Below are positions 1 through 8,784 of a DNA stretch of 64,000 nt, one piece after another (positions within the stretch are counted from its first letter, which is position 1; the number at the start of each line of letters is the position of its first letter). This stretch comes from Bacteroidota bacterium (GTDB lineage: Bacteria > Bacteroidota > Bacteroidia > 2-12-FULL-35-15), in assembly GCA_016707685.1 (NCBI GenBank), contig JADJHE010000010.1, positions 62,001 through 126,000 on the forward strand, written 5' to 3'. The notes under the pieces are model-generated. The model was given only the letters and a program-made list of their open reading frames with translations. It had not been told where the DNA came from and did not search any database. The position numbers and the translations under genes were made by a program.

Positions 1-3000
1 TTACCATCGAATCCTTTCGCTGAGATGATGTAGTAATATGTTCCATCAGGAGCAGGTACTCCACTCGCTGTTCTTCCATCCCAACCGCCATTGGTTGTAT
101 GCCATTCGTACTCTTTTAAGCCCCAACGGTTGTATATTTCAGCATCCATTGTTTCTAAACCTTTGTTTTGTACTCCGAATATATCATTCGTTCCATCATC
201 ATTCGGTGAGAATACGTTTGGAATAACGAATACAGAGTTTATGTAAACATCAATTGTAACACAAGCAGTATCAGCACAACCCAATCCATTATCAGCAAAC
301 AAACAAACTGTAAATGTTCCCGTTTGATTATAAGTAAATGTTGGATCTGTTAATGTTGAAGGCAAGCCTGTTCCAAAATCCCAAACATAATTTGTTGATC
401 CTGTACTTCCATTCGTAAATTGAACCAATAAAGGTGTTTCACCTGTATTTGGAGAAGCTGTAAAGGAAGCAACAACAGCATTTGTTGAAGTTACGTTAAA
501 CTGACTTGAAGTAATTTGTGTAGAGCAATTGTTTCCATCTAATACAGTAAGTGTATAAGAACCAGGTCCAACGTTTGTTAAATCAATTGTTGTTCCTACT
601 GTATCGCCAATAGCATTTGTCCAATAATAATTAACGGTAGGCTGACCAGAAACCAATACAATTCCAGTTATAGATCCTGTACTAGTTCCACAATCTGCTG
701 ATGTTACAGTAATTGTAGTGGTATCTAAAACAGGTAATGGATTGATTGTAATTGTTACCTGACCAGAAGCACTAACACATGGTCCAACAGTTTCTGTTAC
801 CCAGAACGTAGTTGTTCCTGTTATTCCAGTTGGAGTTAAAGGATTACCTGTACTTACCAAGGTTGTTAAACCTGCATCAGAATACCAATTAATTGTACCA
901 CCAGATGAACCTGCAGTGATAGGGTTAATTGAAGCTCCTGCACAATAAGCAGCAGGATTGGTAACAAGTGGTGCAGTTGCAATCGGATTGATTGTCAATA
1001 CAAGACTATCCATAACACTTCCACATGCACCAGCTGGATCATTTGTTGTAATGTATAAAGTAACAACACCTGCTGCTGTATCTGCAGTAGAAGGAGTGTA
1101 AGTAGCATTTAATAAACCAGAGTTGTCAAATACTCCTGTACCACTTGTTGTCCATGTAGAACTAGTTGCGCTACCTCCTATTGATGAACCATTAAATGTT
1201 AAAGAAGCACCAGCACAGATAGATGTATCATTTCCTGCTAAAACAGTTGCTGCTTGATTAATTGTAATTTGAGTAGAATCAACTGCTTGTGCACAACCAC
1301 CAGCAGCAACAATTGTATTTGTAATGGTATACGTACCAGGTGTAGAGTTTGCTAAATCAACCTCACCAGTACTTCCATTTATTGTTAATCCAGAAGTAGA
1401 AGTAAATGCTCCAGCACTTGCCCCAACTGTAAACGATGGCAATGGATTTGTTCCTGTTTGACAGAATGGTGTTGCATATGTAAATGCAGCACTTGGAGCA
1501 GTTGTAATTGTAACCGATGCCGTTGCTGTATTCGGACATACACCATTTGTTGTGTAAGTAACGGTGTAAGTACCTAATGTACTAGCACTTAAATCGATTA
1601 AGCCTGTAGACGCATTAATAACAGCCCCAGCAGGTGAAGCTGTAAATGTTCCTCCAGCTAAACCAGTAATAGTTGCTACTGGGTCAGTACCTGTTTGGCA
1701 GTATGTTGAACCTGGATATGTAAACGATGCATCGTCCAAAGGAGTAATTAGTAATACTAAATTATCTACAGCTTGTGTACAAACTCCAGTAGGATCATCA
1801 GTTGTTATTGTTAAAGTAACGGTTCCTGCTGCAACGTCAGCTGCAGATGGGCTATACGTGCCAGTTAAGCTTGTAGCATTACTAAATGTTCCCGTTCCAC
1901 TTGTTGTCCAAGTCACAGCTGTTGCACTACCTCCCATAACTCCTGTTAAGGCAAAAGTACTTGCTTCACAAACAGAACCATCGACACCAGCATTAACCGT
2001 AGCGATTGGATCAATCACGATTGTGCTTGTAGCAACTGCAGGAGCACAACCAGCAGAAGCTGCAATCGTGTTCGTAACCGTATATGTTCCAGGAGCACTC
2101 GCTGCTAAATCAATTTGACCTGTAGAAGGATTTGTAAATACAATACCAGCAGGACTAGCAGTAAATGTACCTGCACTAGCACCAACTGGGAAAGTAGGAG
2201 TTGTTGTTCCTGTTTGGCAGAATGGTGTTCCATAGCTAAATGTAGCGTCTGGAGCGGCAGTTAATGTTACGCTAATTGTTGAGTTATTTGGACAAATACC
2301 GTTTGAAGTAAATGTGATAAAGTAGTTTCCTAATGTACTTGCACTTACATCAATTAAACCTGTTGTGTTATCCAAGAATACTAAACCTGCAGGTGTCGCA
2401 GTAAATGTTCCAGAAACTGCACCTGCTAATGTTGCAACAGGATCTGTACCTGTTTGACAGAATGTTGAACCTGGGTAAGTGAAACTTGCATTATCTTGTA
2501 AATTGATAGTAAGCACCATGTTATCTGTAACTACACCACAAACCCCAGCAGGATCATTCGATGTAATTGTTAACGTTACAGTACCAGCAGCAATATCCGC
2601 AGCCGAAGGATTATAAGTTGTTACAGGAGATGTAGTACTTCCAAATGTTCCTGTTCCAGAGCTAGACCAAAGAATTGAAGATGTACTTCCTCCAAATGCA
2701 CCCGTTAAACTTGCACTTAAATTTGAACAAATTGTTGCATCTGGACCAGCATTAACTGTAGCAGCAGGATTAATTGTTAAAGTCATTACATCTGTTGCAG
2801 CTGGACATGGGCCCGCTGGATCATTTGTTGTAATAGTTAATGATACAGAACCTGCAGCTATATCCGCAGCAGATGGTGTATAAATAGGTGTTAAGGATGT
2901 AGATGAACTAAATGAACCAGAACCTGTTGTTGTCCATGTTACTGAAGTAGCACTACCACCCATAGTACCTGCTAATGTATAAGTAGAAGAACTACAAATA

Positions 3001-6000
3001 GTCGCATTACCACCAGCAGAAACAGTTGCTGCTGGATTAATTGTAATTGTCATTGTACTTGTAACAACAGGGCAAGGTCCTACTGGATCGTTTGACGTTA
3101 TTGTTAATGTTACTGTTCCTGCAGCGATATCAGCAGCTGAAGGCGTGTAGGTAGGAGTTGTAATGTTGGGATTACTGAAAGTTCCAGTTCCAGAAGAAGT
3201 CCATGTAACAGTAGTTGTTGAACCACCCAAGGTACCTGCCAATGTATAAGTACTACCAGCACAAATTGTTGCATTTGCACCTGCAGTTACAACAGCAGCT
3301 GGATTGATTGTTAATGTCATACTTGCAACTGCAGCTGGACAAGGACCAGCAGGATCATTACTTGTAATTGTTAAAGTAACATTACCGTTTGCGATATCTG
3401 TAGCTGATGGTGTATACACAGCAGTAGTACTATTTGCATTACTGAATGTACCAGAACCACTTGTTGTCCAAGTGATTGATGTTGCACCACCACCCATTGT
3501 ACCATTTAAAGCATAAGTAGTTCCACCACAAATTGTAGCATTCGAACCAGCCGTAACCGTAGCAGCAGGATTAATGGTTAATACCATATTTGCTGTTGCT
3601 GCTGGACAAGGACCAACAGGATCATTACTTGTGATCGTTAATGTTACTGTACCTGCAGCAATATCAGCAGCTGAAGGTGTATATGTTGCTGTTGTAGAAG
3701 CACTATTATTAAATGTTCCAGTTCCTGATGTTGTCCAAGTAATTGAACTTGCTCCACCACCCATTGTACCAGCTAATGTATAAGTTGACCCAGAACAAAT
3801 TGTTGCAGCCGAACCTGCAGAAATAGTAGCTGCTGGACTTATTGTTAATGTTAATGCAGATGTTGCAGCAGGACAAGGACCTGCTGGATCATTTGTTGTT
3901 AATGTCAAAATAACTGAACCTGCAGAAATATCAGCTGCAGAAGGTGTATAAGTTGCATTTAATGCTGTTGCATTACTGAATGAACCACTACCACTTGTTG
4001 TCCAAGTAGAGCTGGTTGCACCACCACCAATTGATCCAGCTAATGTATAAGTAGACCCAGAACAAATTGTAGAATTAGCACCTGCTGTTGCTGTAGCAGC
4101 TGGGTTGATTGTTAACACCAATGAACTTGTTACAGCTGGACAAGGGCCTGCTGGATCATTTGTCGTTAAAGTTAATGTTACCGAACCCGCAGAAACATCA
4201 GCCGCAGATGGTGTATAAGTTGCACCTAATAATGAAGTATTATTGAAAGAACCTGAACCAGAAGATGACCAAGTACCTGATGTTGCACTACCACCAATTA
4301 CACCAGCTAATGTATAGGTGCTACCAGCACATATTGTTGCAGCTGAACCAGCTGCTGCTGTGGCTGCAGGATTAATAGTTAATACCATAGAGCTAGTTAC
4401 AGGAGGACAAGCGCCTGCTGGATCATTCGTAGTAATCGTTAAAGTAACAGAACCTGCAGAGATATCAGCAGCTGAAGGTGTATAAGTTGCGTTTGCAACC
4501 GTAGCAGAACTAAATGAACCTGTACCTGATGACGTCCAAGTTAAAGAACTTGCACTTCCACCAATTACACCAGCTAAAGTATATGTACTACCTGCACAAA
4601 TTGTTGCTGCTGAACCAGCATTCGCTGTTGCTGCTTGGTTAATAGTAATAGTAGCTGTTGCACTTGCAGGAGCACAACCACCTGATGCAGCAATTGCATT
4701 TGTAACAGTATAAGTACCTGGAGTACTAGCTGATAAATTAACTTGACCTGTATTTACATTCACAAAAACTAAACCTGCAGTTGAAGAGAAAGTTCCTGCT
4801 GTTGCTCCACCACCAAATGTAGGTGAAGGATTTGCATCTGTAGAACAATAAGGACCAGCATAACTAAATGTTGCAATTGGAGCCAATGTAATTGTAATGT
4901 TCACCGAACTTGTATTAGCACAAGGCCCTGGAGTTGTATAAGTAATTGAATACGTTCCTAACGTACTAGCTGCTAAGTTAATTAAACCTGAAGATGCATT
5001 GATTGACAAACCAGCGGGTGTGAATGTGAATGTACCACCTGCAACACCAGTAATCGTAGGTGTTGGATTGGCACCAGTTTGACAATAAGTTGCAGAACCA
5101 AAAGTAAATGAAGCATTTTGCAATGGAGTTATTGTTAATACCATTGCATCGGAAACTGCTGGACAAGGACCAGCTGGATCATTTGTTGTAATTGTTAAGG
5201 TTACAGAACCAGCACTAATATCACTTGCTGAAGGAGTGTAAACAGGATTAACAGCTGAAGCATTACTAAAAGTACCACTTCCACTTGTTGTCCAAGTTGA
5301 TGACGTAGCTGCACCACCTCTAGAACCATTTAATGTATAAGTCTGATTTGCACAAATTGTCGCATCTGCACCAGCATTAGCTGTTGCTGCAGGACTTATT
5401 GTTAAAATCATTGATGAAACTGCTGCAGGACAAGGACCAGCAGGATCATTTGTTGTCATTGTTAAAGTTACCGTACCTGCTGAAATATCACCAGCAGAAG
5501 GAGTATAAGTAGGTGTAACGGATGTTGTACTGCTAAATGAACCACTTCCTGAGCTTGTCCATGTAACAGAACTTGCACTACCACCAATAGAACCTGGCAA
5601 TGAATACGTTGTTCCTCCACAAATTGTGGCTGCAGGACCAGCACTTGCAGTTGCACCAGGGTTAATGGTTAATACCATACTTGCTGTTGCAGCAGGACAA
5701 GGACCAGCTGGATCATTTGTTGTTATTGTTAATGTTACTGAACCCGCTGAAATATCTGATGCAGAAGGTGTGTATGTAGGATTAGTGGCAGTTGAATTAC
5801 TAAATGAACCACTTCCACTTGTTGTCCAAGTAAGTGAAGATGCTCCACCACCAATTGAACCGGCTAATGTATATGTGCTACCAGCACATATAGCTCCATT
5901 TACACCAGCATTAGCTGTTGCAACAGGATTAATGGTAAGAACTAATGAAGAAGTAGCAGCAGGACAAGGTCCAGCTGGGTCGTTTGTTGTAATGGTTAGT

Positions 6001-8150
6001 GTTACTGTTCCAGCTGAAATATCTGCAGCAGATGGCGTATAAGTTGTATTTACCAATGATGCATTTCCAAATGAACCTGAACCACTTGATGTCCATGTTG
6101 AAGATGTAGCAGCACCACCGCGAGAACCAGTTAAAGTAACAGTACTTCCTGCACAAATTGTCTGATTACCACCAGCAGATGCAGTTGCACCTGGATTAAT
6201 CGTAACTACTAAAGAAGATGTAGCTGCTGGGCAAGGACCAGCTGGATCATTTGTTGTAATCGTAAGTGTAACCGTTCCTGCAGAAATATCTGCAGCTGAT
6301 GGTGTGTACGTTGTACTTGTTGCTGTTGCGTTCGCAAAAGTACCTGAACCACTTGTTGTCCATGTTGAAGAAGTAGCACTTCCTCCACGTGTTCCCGTTA
6401 ATGTTACAGTACTTCCAGCACAAATTGTTTGGTTAGGACCAGCATTTGCTGATGCTTGGATATTAATAGTTACAACCATTGCATCTGAAACTGCTGGACA
6501 AGGACCAGCTGGATCATTTGTTGTGATTGTAAGTGTAACTGTACCTGCAGAAATATCCGCTGCTGATGGTGTATAAGTAGGATTTAAAATTGTTGTGTTA
6601 CTAAATGTTCCTGTTCCACTTGATGTCCATGTAGAAGATGTTGCACCACCACCGCGTGTTGCACCTAATGTGACTGCTGTACCAGAACAAATTGTTTGAT
6701 CTGTACCTGCATTTACTGTAGCAGCTGGGCTAATGGTTAATACCATTGCATCTGAAACTGCTGGACATGGTCCTGCTGGATCATTTGTTGTATAAGTAAT
6801 AGTAACTGTTCCAGAACTAATATCTGTTGCAGATGGCGTATAAACAGCATTTGCTGCGGTAGTACTTGTAAATGTACCACTACCACTAGTAGACCATGTT
6901 GCGCTAGTTGCACCACCACCAAAAGATCCAGCCATTGTAACTGTTGAACCCGAACAAATAGATTGATCTGCTCCAGCACCCACAGTAGCTGCTGTATTAA
7001 CTGTTACTGTAGAAGTGGCTGTTGCTCCTCCTCCACAGGTTCCAGCAATTGTACATGTATAGGTTGTTGTGGAACCGGGACTGACCGTTATACTCTGTGT
7101 TGTTTGTCCACCGGGGGCCCAGGAATATCCGGTTGCACCAGTTGCATTGGCGGTGAGTGTTGTACTTGAACCCGAACAAATAGTGGTTGTTGCCGGTGTA
7201 ACATTTACCGTTAAGATACCCGAACCTGGATTTATTACATAATCGCAATTATCTCCTGCATAGCCATCAATCATAAGATAATAGGTTTGTCCTATTGTCA
7301 AACCGGTACCCGTTACCGAACCATTCGTTTCTGTACCGGGATTCCAACAATTGGAATAAGAAGTAAATGTTTGACAATTAGATGTTCCATAAATCTCCAT
7401 TTGAATACCTTGGGAATTCACACAATTGTTAACAGTAATGTTTAATGTTGCAGATGTAGCACTTGCTACGAATGATAACCAACCATTATTTTCAACCGAG
7501 CCACAGAAACCAGAAGGAATTTGACCTGGAGAAAAACAAGTACTTGTATTACCGCAATATCCATCCAGTGAACAAATAGAAGGAGCGCCCATACAAACGT
7601 CACTAGCAATTGCATTCAAATTACAACCTGGTGTAGCACCAATTGCTCCACCAGCACCAAATGTTACACTCCAAGAATTTAAGGTTCCAACATCACCACC
7701 ACTATCATCTGTAATACATAAATACCAAGTACCATTTCCATTAACACCAACATTTATACAATTCGCAAAACTTCCTTCCGGACGATAAGTTCCATTAAAC
7801 GGGGCAGAACCAGCAGTAACAGCTGTTCCAGCGGTTGCTGTAAAACATGTTGTTTGAAAGTTGTTATTTGCACCACCCACATCTGTTACCAATTCGAGAG
7901 CACCACCATTAGGAGATACCAAAAATATATCCAAATCGGCATCATAAGTATGCGTAATGTTAATACATACTTGCGTCAAGCCATTTGCGGCATTCAACGC
8001 TGTGGGTAAACCTGTTACAGTAACAGGAAAACAAGTTTGTATACCGTTATCGGGTATACCACCACCAGTACCATTAAATGTTTGAGAAAAACCATCAATT
8101 GATATCATTCCTAATATCAATACCAAACATAGTTGTAGCCTTTTTATCAT
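1..8150 (-). CDS. Giant secreted repeat protein with P-domain, Ig-like/PKD repeats and gliding-motility C-terminal domain (C-terminal end off window)
   Basis: One frame stays open from an ATG at 8150 to the window edge, at least 2716 codons. It begins with a signal peptide (MIKRLQLCLVLILGM, cleaved near FSQ). Next comes a proprotein-convertase P-domain-like segment (DADLDIFLVSPNG, about residues 25-150), then a Cys-rich region (to about 7250). The bulk is Ig-like repeats of 89 residues containing TWTTSGSGTF, YTPSA.DI and SNDPAGPCP, with a conserved Cys pair (TIC and GPCP). Near the C-terminus there is a PKD domain (YVWDFGTG, about 250-490) and then a gliding-motility-associated C-terminal domain (NVFSPNDDG, IYNRWG, GTYYYI). 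That last domain is known as a T9SS export signal. I infer a cell-surface adhesin or gliding-related protein anchored after T9SS export. The final few residues and the stop lie beyond base 1. Confidence 0.9.
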   Translation of the reverse strand, partial: MIKRLQLCLVLILGMISIDGFSQTFNGTGGGIPDNGIQTCFPVTVTGLPTALNAANGLTQVCINITHTYDADLDIFLVSPNGGALELVTDVGGANNNFQTTCFTATAGTAVTAGSAPFNGTYRPEGSFANCINVGVNGNGTWYLCITDDSGGDVGTLNSWSVTFGAGGAIGATPGCNLNAIASDVCMGAPSICSLDGYCGNTSTCFSPGQIPSGFCGSVENNGWLSFVASATSATLNITVNNCVNSQGIQMEIYGTSNCQTFTSYSNCWNPGTETNGSVTGTGLTIGQTYYLMIDGYAGDNCDYVINPGSGILTVNVTPATTTICSGSSTTLTANATGATGYSWAPGGQTTQSITVSPGSTTTYTCTIAGTCGGGATATSTVTVNTAATVGAGADQSICSGSTVTMAGSFGGGATSATWSTSGSGTFTSTTAANAVYTPSATDISSGTVTITYTTNDPAGPCPAVSDAMVLTISPAATVNAGTDQTICSGTAVTLGATRGGGATSSTWTSSGTGTFSNTTILNPTYTPSAADISAGTVTLTITTNDPAGPCPAVSDAMVVTINIQASANAGPNQTICAGSTVTLTGTRGGSATSSTWTTSGSGTFANATATSTTYTPSAADISAGTVTLTITTNDPAGPCPAATSSLVVTINPGATASAGGNQTICAGSTVTLTGSRGGAATSSTWTSSGSGSFGNASLVNTTYTPSAADISAGTVTLTITTNDPAGPCPAATSSLVLTINPVATANAGVNGAICAGSTYTLAGSIGGGASSLTWTTSGSGSFSNSTATNPTYTPSASDISAGSVTLTITTNDPAGPCPAATASMVLTINPGATASAGPAATICGGTTYSLPGSIGGSASSVTWTSSGSGSFSSTTSVTPTYTPSAGDISAGTVTLTMTTNDPAGPCPAAVSSMILTISPAATANAGADATICANQTYTLNGSRGGAATSSTWTTSGSGTFSNASAVNPVYTPSASDISAGSVTLTITTNDPAGPCPAVSDAMVLTITPLQNASFTFGSATYCQTGANPTPTITGVAGGTFTFTPAGLSINASSGLINLAASTLGTYSITYTTPGPCANTSSVNITITLAPIATFSYAGPYCSTDANPSPTFGGGATAGTFSSTAGLVFVNVNTGQVNLSASTPGTYTVTNAIAASGGCAPASATATITINQAATANAGSAATICAGSTYTLAGVIGGSASSLTWTSSGTGSFSSATVANATYTPSAADISAGSVTLTITTNDPAGACPPVTSSMVLTINPAATAAAGSAATICAGSTYTLAGVIGGSATSGTWSSSGSGSFNNTSLLGATYTPSAADVSAGSVTLTLTTNDPAGPCPAVTSSLVLTINPAATATAGANSTICSGSTYTLAGSIGGGATSSTWTTSGSGSFSNATALNATYTPSAADISAGSVILTLTTNDPAGPCPAATSALTLTISPAATISAGSAATICSGSTYTLAGTMGGGASSITWTTSGTGTFNNSASTTATYTPSAADIAAGTVTLTITSNDPVGPCPAATANMVLTINPAATVTAGSNATICGGTTYALNGTMGGGATSITWTTSGSGTFSNANSTTAVYTPSATDIANGNVTLTITSNDPAGPCPAAVASMTLTINPAAVVTAGANATICAGSTYTLAGTLGGSTTTVTWTSSGTGTFSNPNITTPTYTPSAADIAAGTVTLTITSNDPVGPCPVVTSTMTITINPAATVSAGGNATICSSSTYTLAGTMGGSATSVTWTTTGSGSFSSSTSLTPIYTPSAADIAAGSVSLTITTNDPAGPCPAATDVMTLTINPAATVNAGPDATICSNLSASLTGAFGGSTSSILWSSSGTGTFGSTTSPVTTYNPSAADIAAGTVTLTITSNDPAGVCGVVTDNMVLTINLQDNASFTYPGSTFCQTGTDPVATLAGAVSGTFTATPAGLVFLDNTTGLIDVSASTLGNYFITFTSNGICPNNSTISVTLTAAPDATFSYGTPFCQTGTTTPTFPVGASAGTFTASPAGIVFTNPSTGQIDLAASAPGTYTVTNTIAASAGCAPAVATSTIVIDPIATVNAGVDGSVCEASTFALTGVMGGSATAVTWTTSGTGTFSNATSLTGTYSPSAADVAAGTVTLTITTDDPTGVCTQAVDNLVLLITPLDDASFTYPGSTYCQTGTDPVATITGLAGGTFTASPAGAVINASTGLIDLSASTLGTYTVTYTTNGVCPNTATASVTITTAPSAAFTYATPFCQTGTNPLPSFTVGASAGAFTSTSGLTINGSTGEVDLANSTPGTYTITNTIVAAGGCAQAVDSTQITINQAATVLAGNDTSICAGASLTFNGSSIGGSATSSTWTTSGTGVFDNSGLLNATYTPSTADTAAGVVTLYITTNDPAGACGSVMDSLVLTINPIATAPLVTNPAAYCAGASINPITAGSSGGTINWYSDAGLTTLVSTGNPLTPTGITGTTTFWVTETVGPCVSASGQVTITINPLPVLDTTTITVTSADCGTSTGSITGIVLVSGQPTVNYYWTNAIGDTVGTTIDLTNVGPGSYTLTVLDGNNCSTQITSSQFNVTSTNAVVASFTASPNTGETPLLVQFTNGSTGSTNYVWDFGTGLPSTLTDPTFTYNQTGTFTVCLFADNGLGCADTACVTIDVYINSVFVIPNVFSPNDDGTNDIFGVQNKGLETMDAEIYNRWGLKEYEWHTTNGGWDGRTASGVPAPDGTYYYIISAKGFDG
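2523..6990 (-). repeat. Tandem 267-bp (89-residue) coding repeats in two blocks
   Basis: The codons for the conserved GPCP-type motif recur at 6763, 6496, 6229, 5962, 5695, 5428 and 5161, and again at 4405, 4138, 3871, 3604, 3337, 3070, 2803 and 2536. The spacing is exactly 267 bases within each block. The blocks are separated by 756 bases (one repeat plus a 163-residue insert of a different Ig-like module). Two more isolated copies sit near 1777 and 1021. The copies differ at many bases, so they are old or diversifying rather than recent perfect duplications. Confidence 0.88.
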
Positions 8151-8187
8151 AATTTGATCAAATAAAATTAAAAAAATAAATGAGATA

Positions 8188-8616
8188 TTATTTTGAAGCT
8201 TTTTGTTTACTCTTTGTATCTAAATAACCAGAAAGACTGGCGATTGGAACAAATTCATTATCTATGTACACACCATCAAGACCAAGATATGTAAGGATTT
8301 TTTGCAAGTAGGCACTTGTCAATGGCTTTTTAAAAGAAAATTTACACAAAGCACTTTCTTGTGCTGCATCGTAAGGCGACATGTCTACTTTTCGAATACC
8401 GTCTTGCTTTAAAAAGCGATTATACAACGTTTGGTAGTGCGCATCCGATTTAATACCAGTAATCATAAATGTAAAATGAACCATTTCAGCATCAGCTGAT
8501 TTCCCTGCTTTGGTGCTATAATAAAAGTTTGCATTCGTTTTTTCAATTTGTGCAAATGCAGTACCTGCTGTAAGTGATAAAACAAACAACACTAGTAGTA
8601 GATTTTTCTTAGCCAT
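8188..8616 (-). CDS. Small secreted protein, HMA/ferredoxin-like fold suspected, paralogue of the protein at 19452-19847
   Basis: 142 residues with a clear signal peptide (MAKKNLLLVLFVLSL, cleaved near AFA). The mature part aligns end to end with the secreted protein at 19452-19847. Shared positions include F/YTF..(T/D).I.S, a K/RF helix segment, an (L/I)..(L/M)L...G(L/I)..(V/I).ID strand, and a closing YLD.K followed by a basic tail. The alternation looks like beta-alpha-beta-beta-alpha-beta, as in HMA-type domains, but no CxxC is present, so metal binding is not supported. I do not recognise a named family. It lies downstream of nothing co-oriented except the giant adhesin, 38 bases beyond its stop. 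Confidence 0.75.
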   Translation of the reverse strand: MAKKNLLLVLFVLSLTAGTAFAQIEKTNANFYYSTKAGKSADAEMVHFTFMITGIKSDAHYQTLYNRFLKQDGIRKVDMSPYDAAQESALCKFSFKKPLTSAYLQKILTYLGLDGVYIDNEFVPIASLSGYLDTKSKQKASK

Positions 8617-8784
8617 GTTTTATAATATTTAGTAGACGAGTTTTAGTTTTTCAGCTATAAAGTTATTAATATTTACAATAAACCTCCGTAAATTTTTATG
8701 ATTTATTAACAATCATGACTACAAAACTGATAAAAGGGTTGCATTTAAAGCAAAATTTCTGGTGCAGCCCCTAAAATCAGATGA

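Noticed and set aside
2523..6990. CRISPR array
   Set aside because: Regular spacing is present, but units are 267 bases, in frame, and encode a conserved Ig-like domain; no short direct repeats with unique spacers.
4978..7248. Minus-strand ORFs in other frames and plus-strand ORFs across the repeat region
   Set aside because: They are shadows of the giant gene; the correct frame (codon starts at positions equal to 2 mod 3) runs through from 8150 to base 1.
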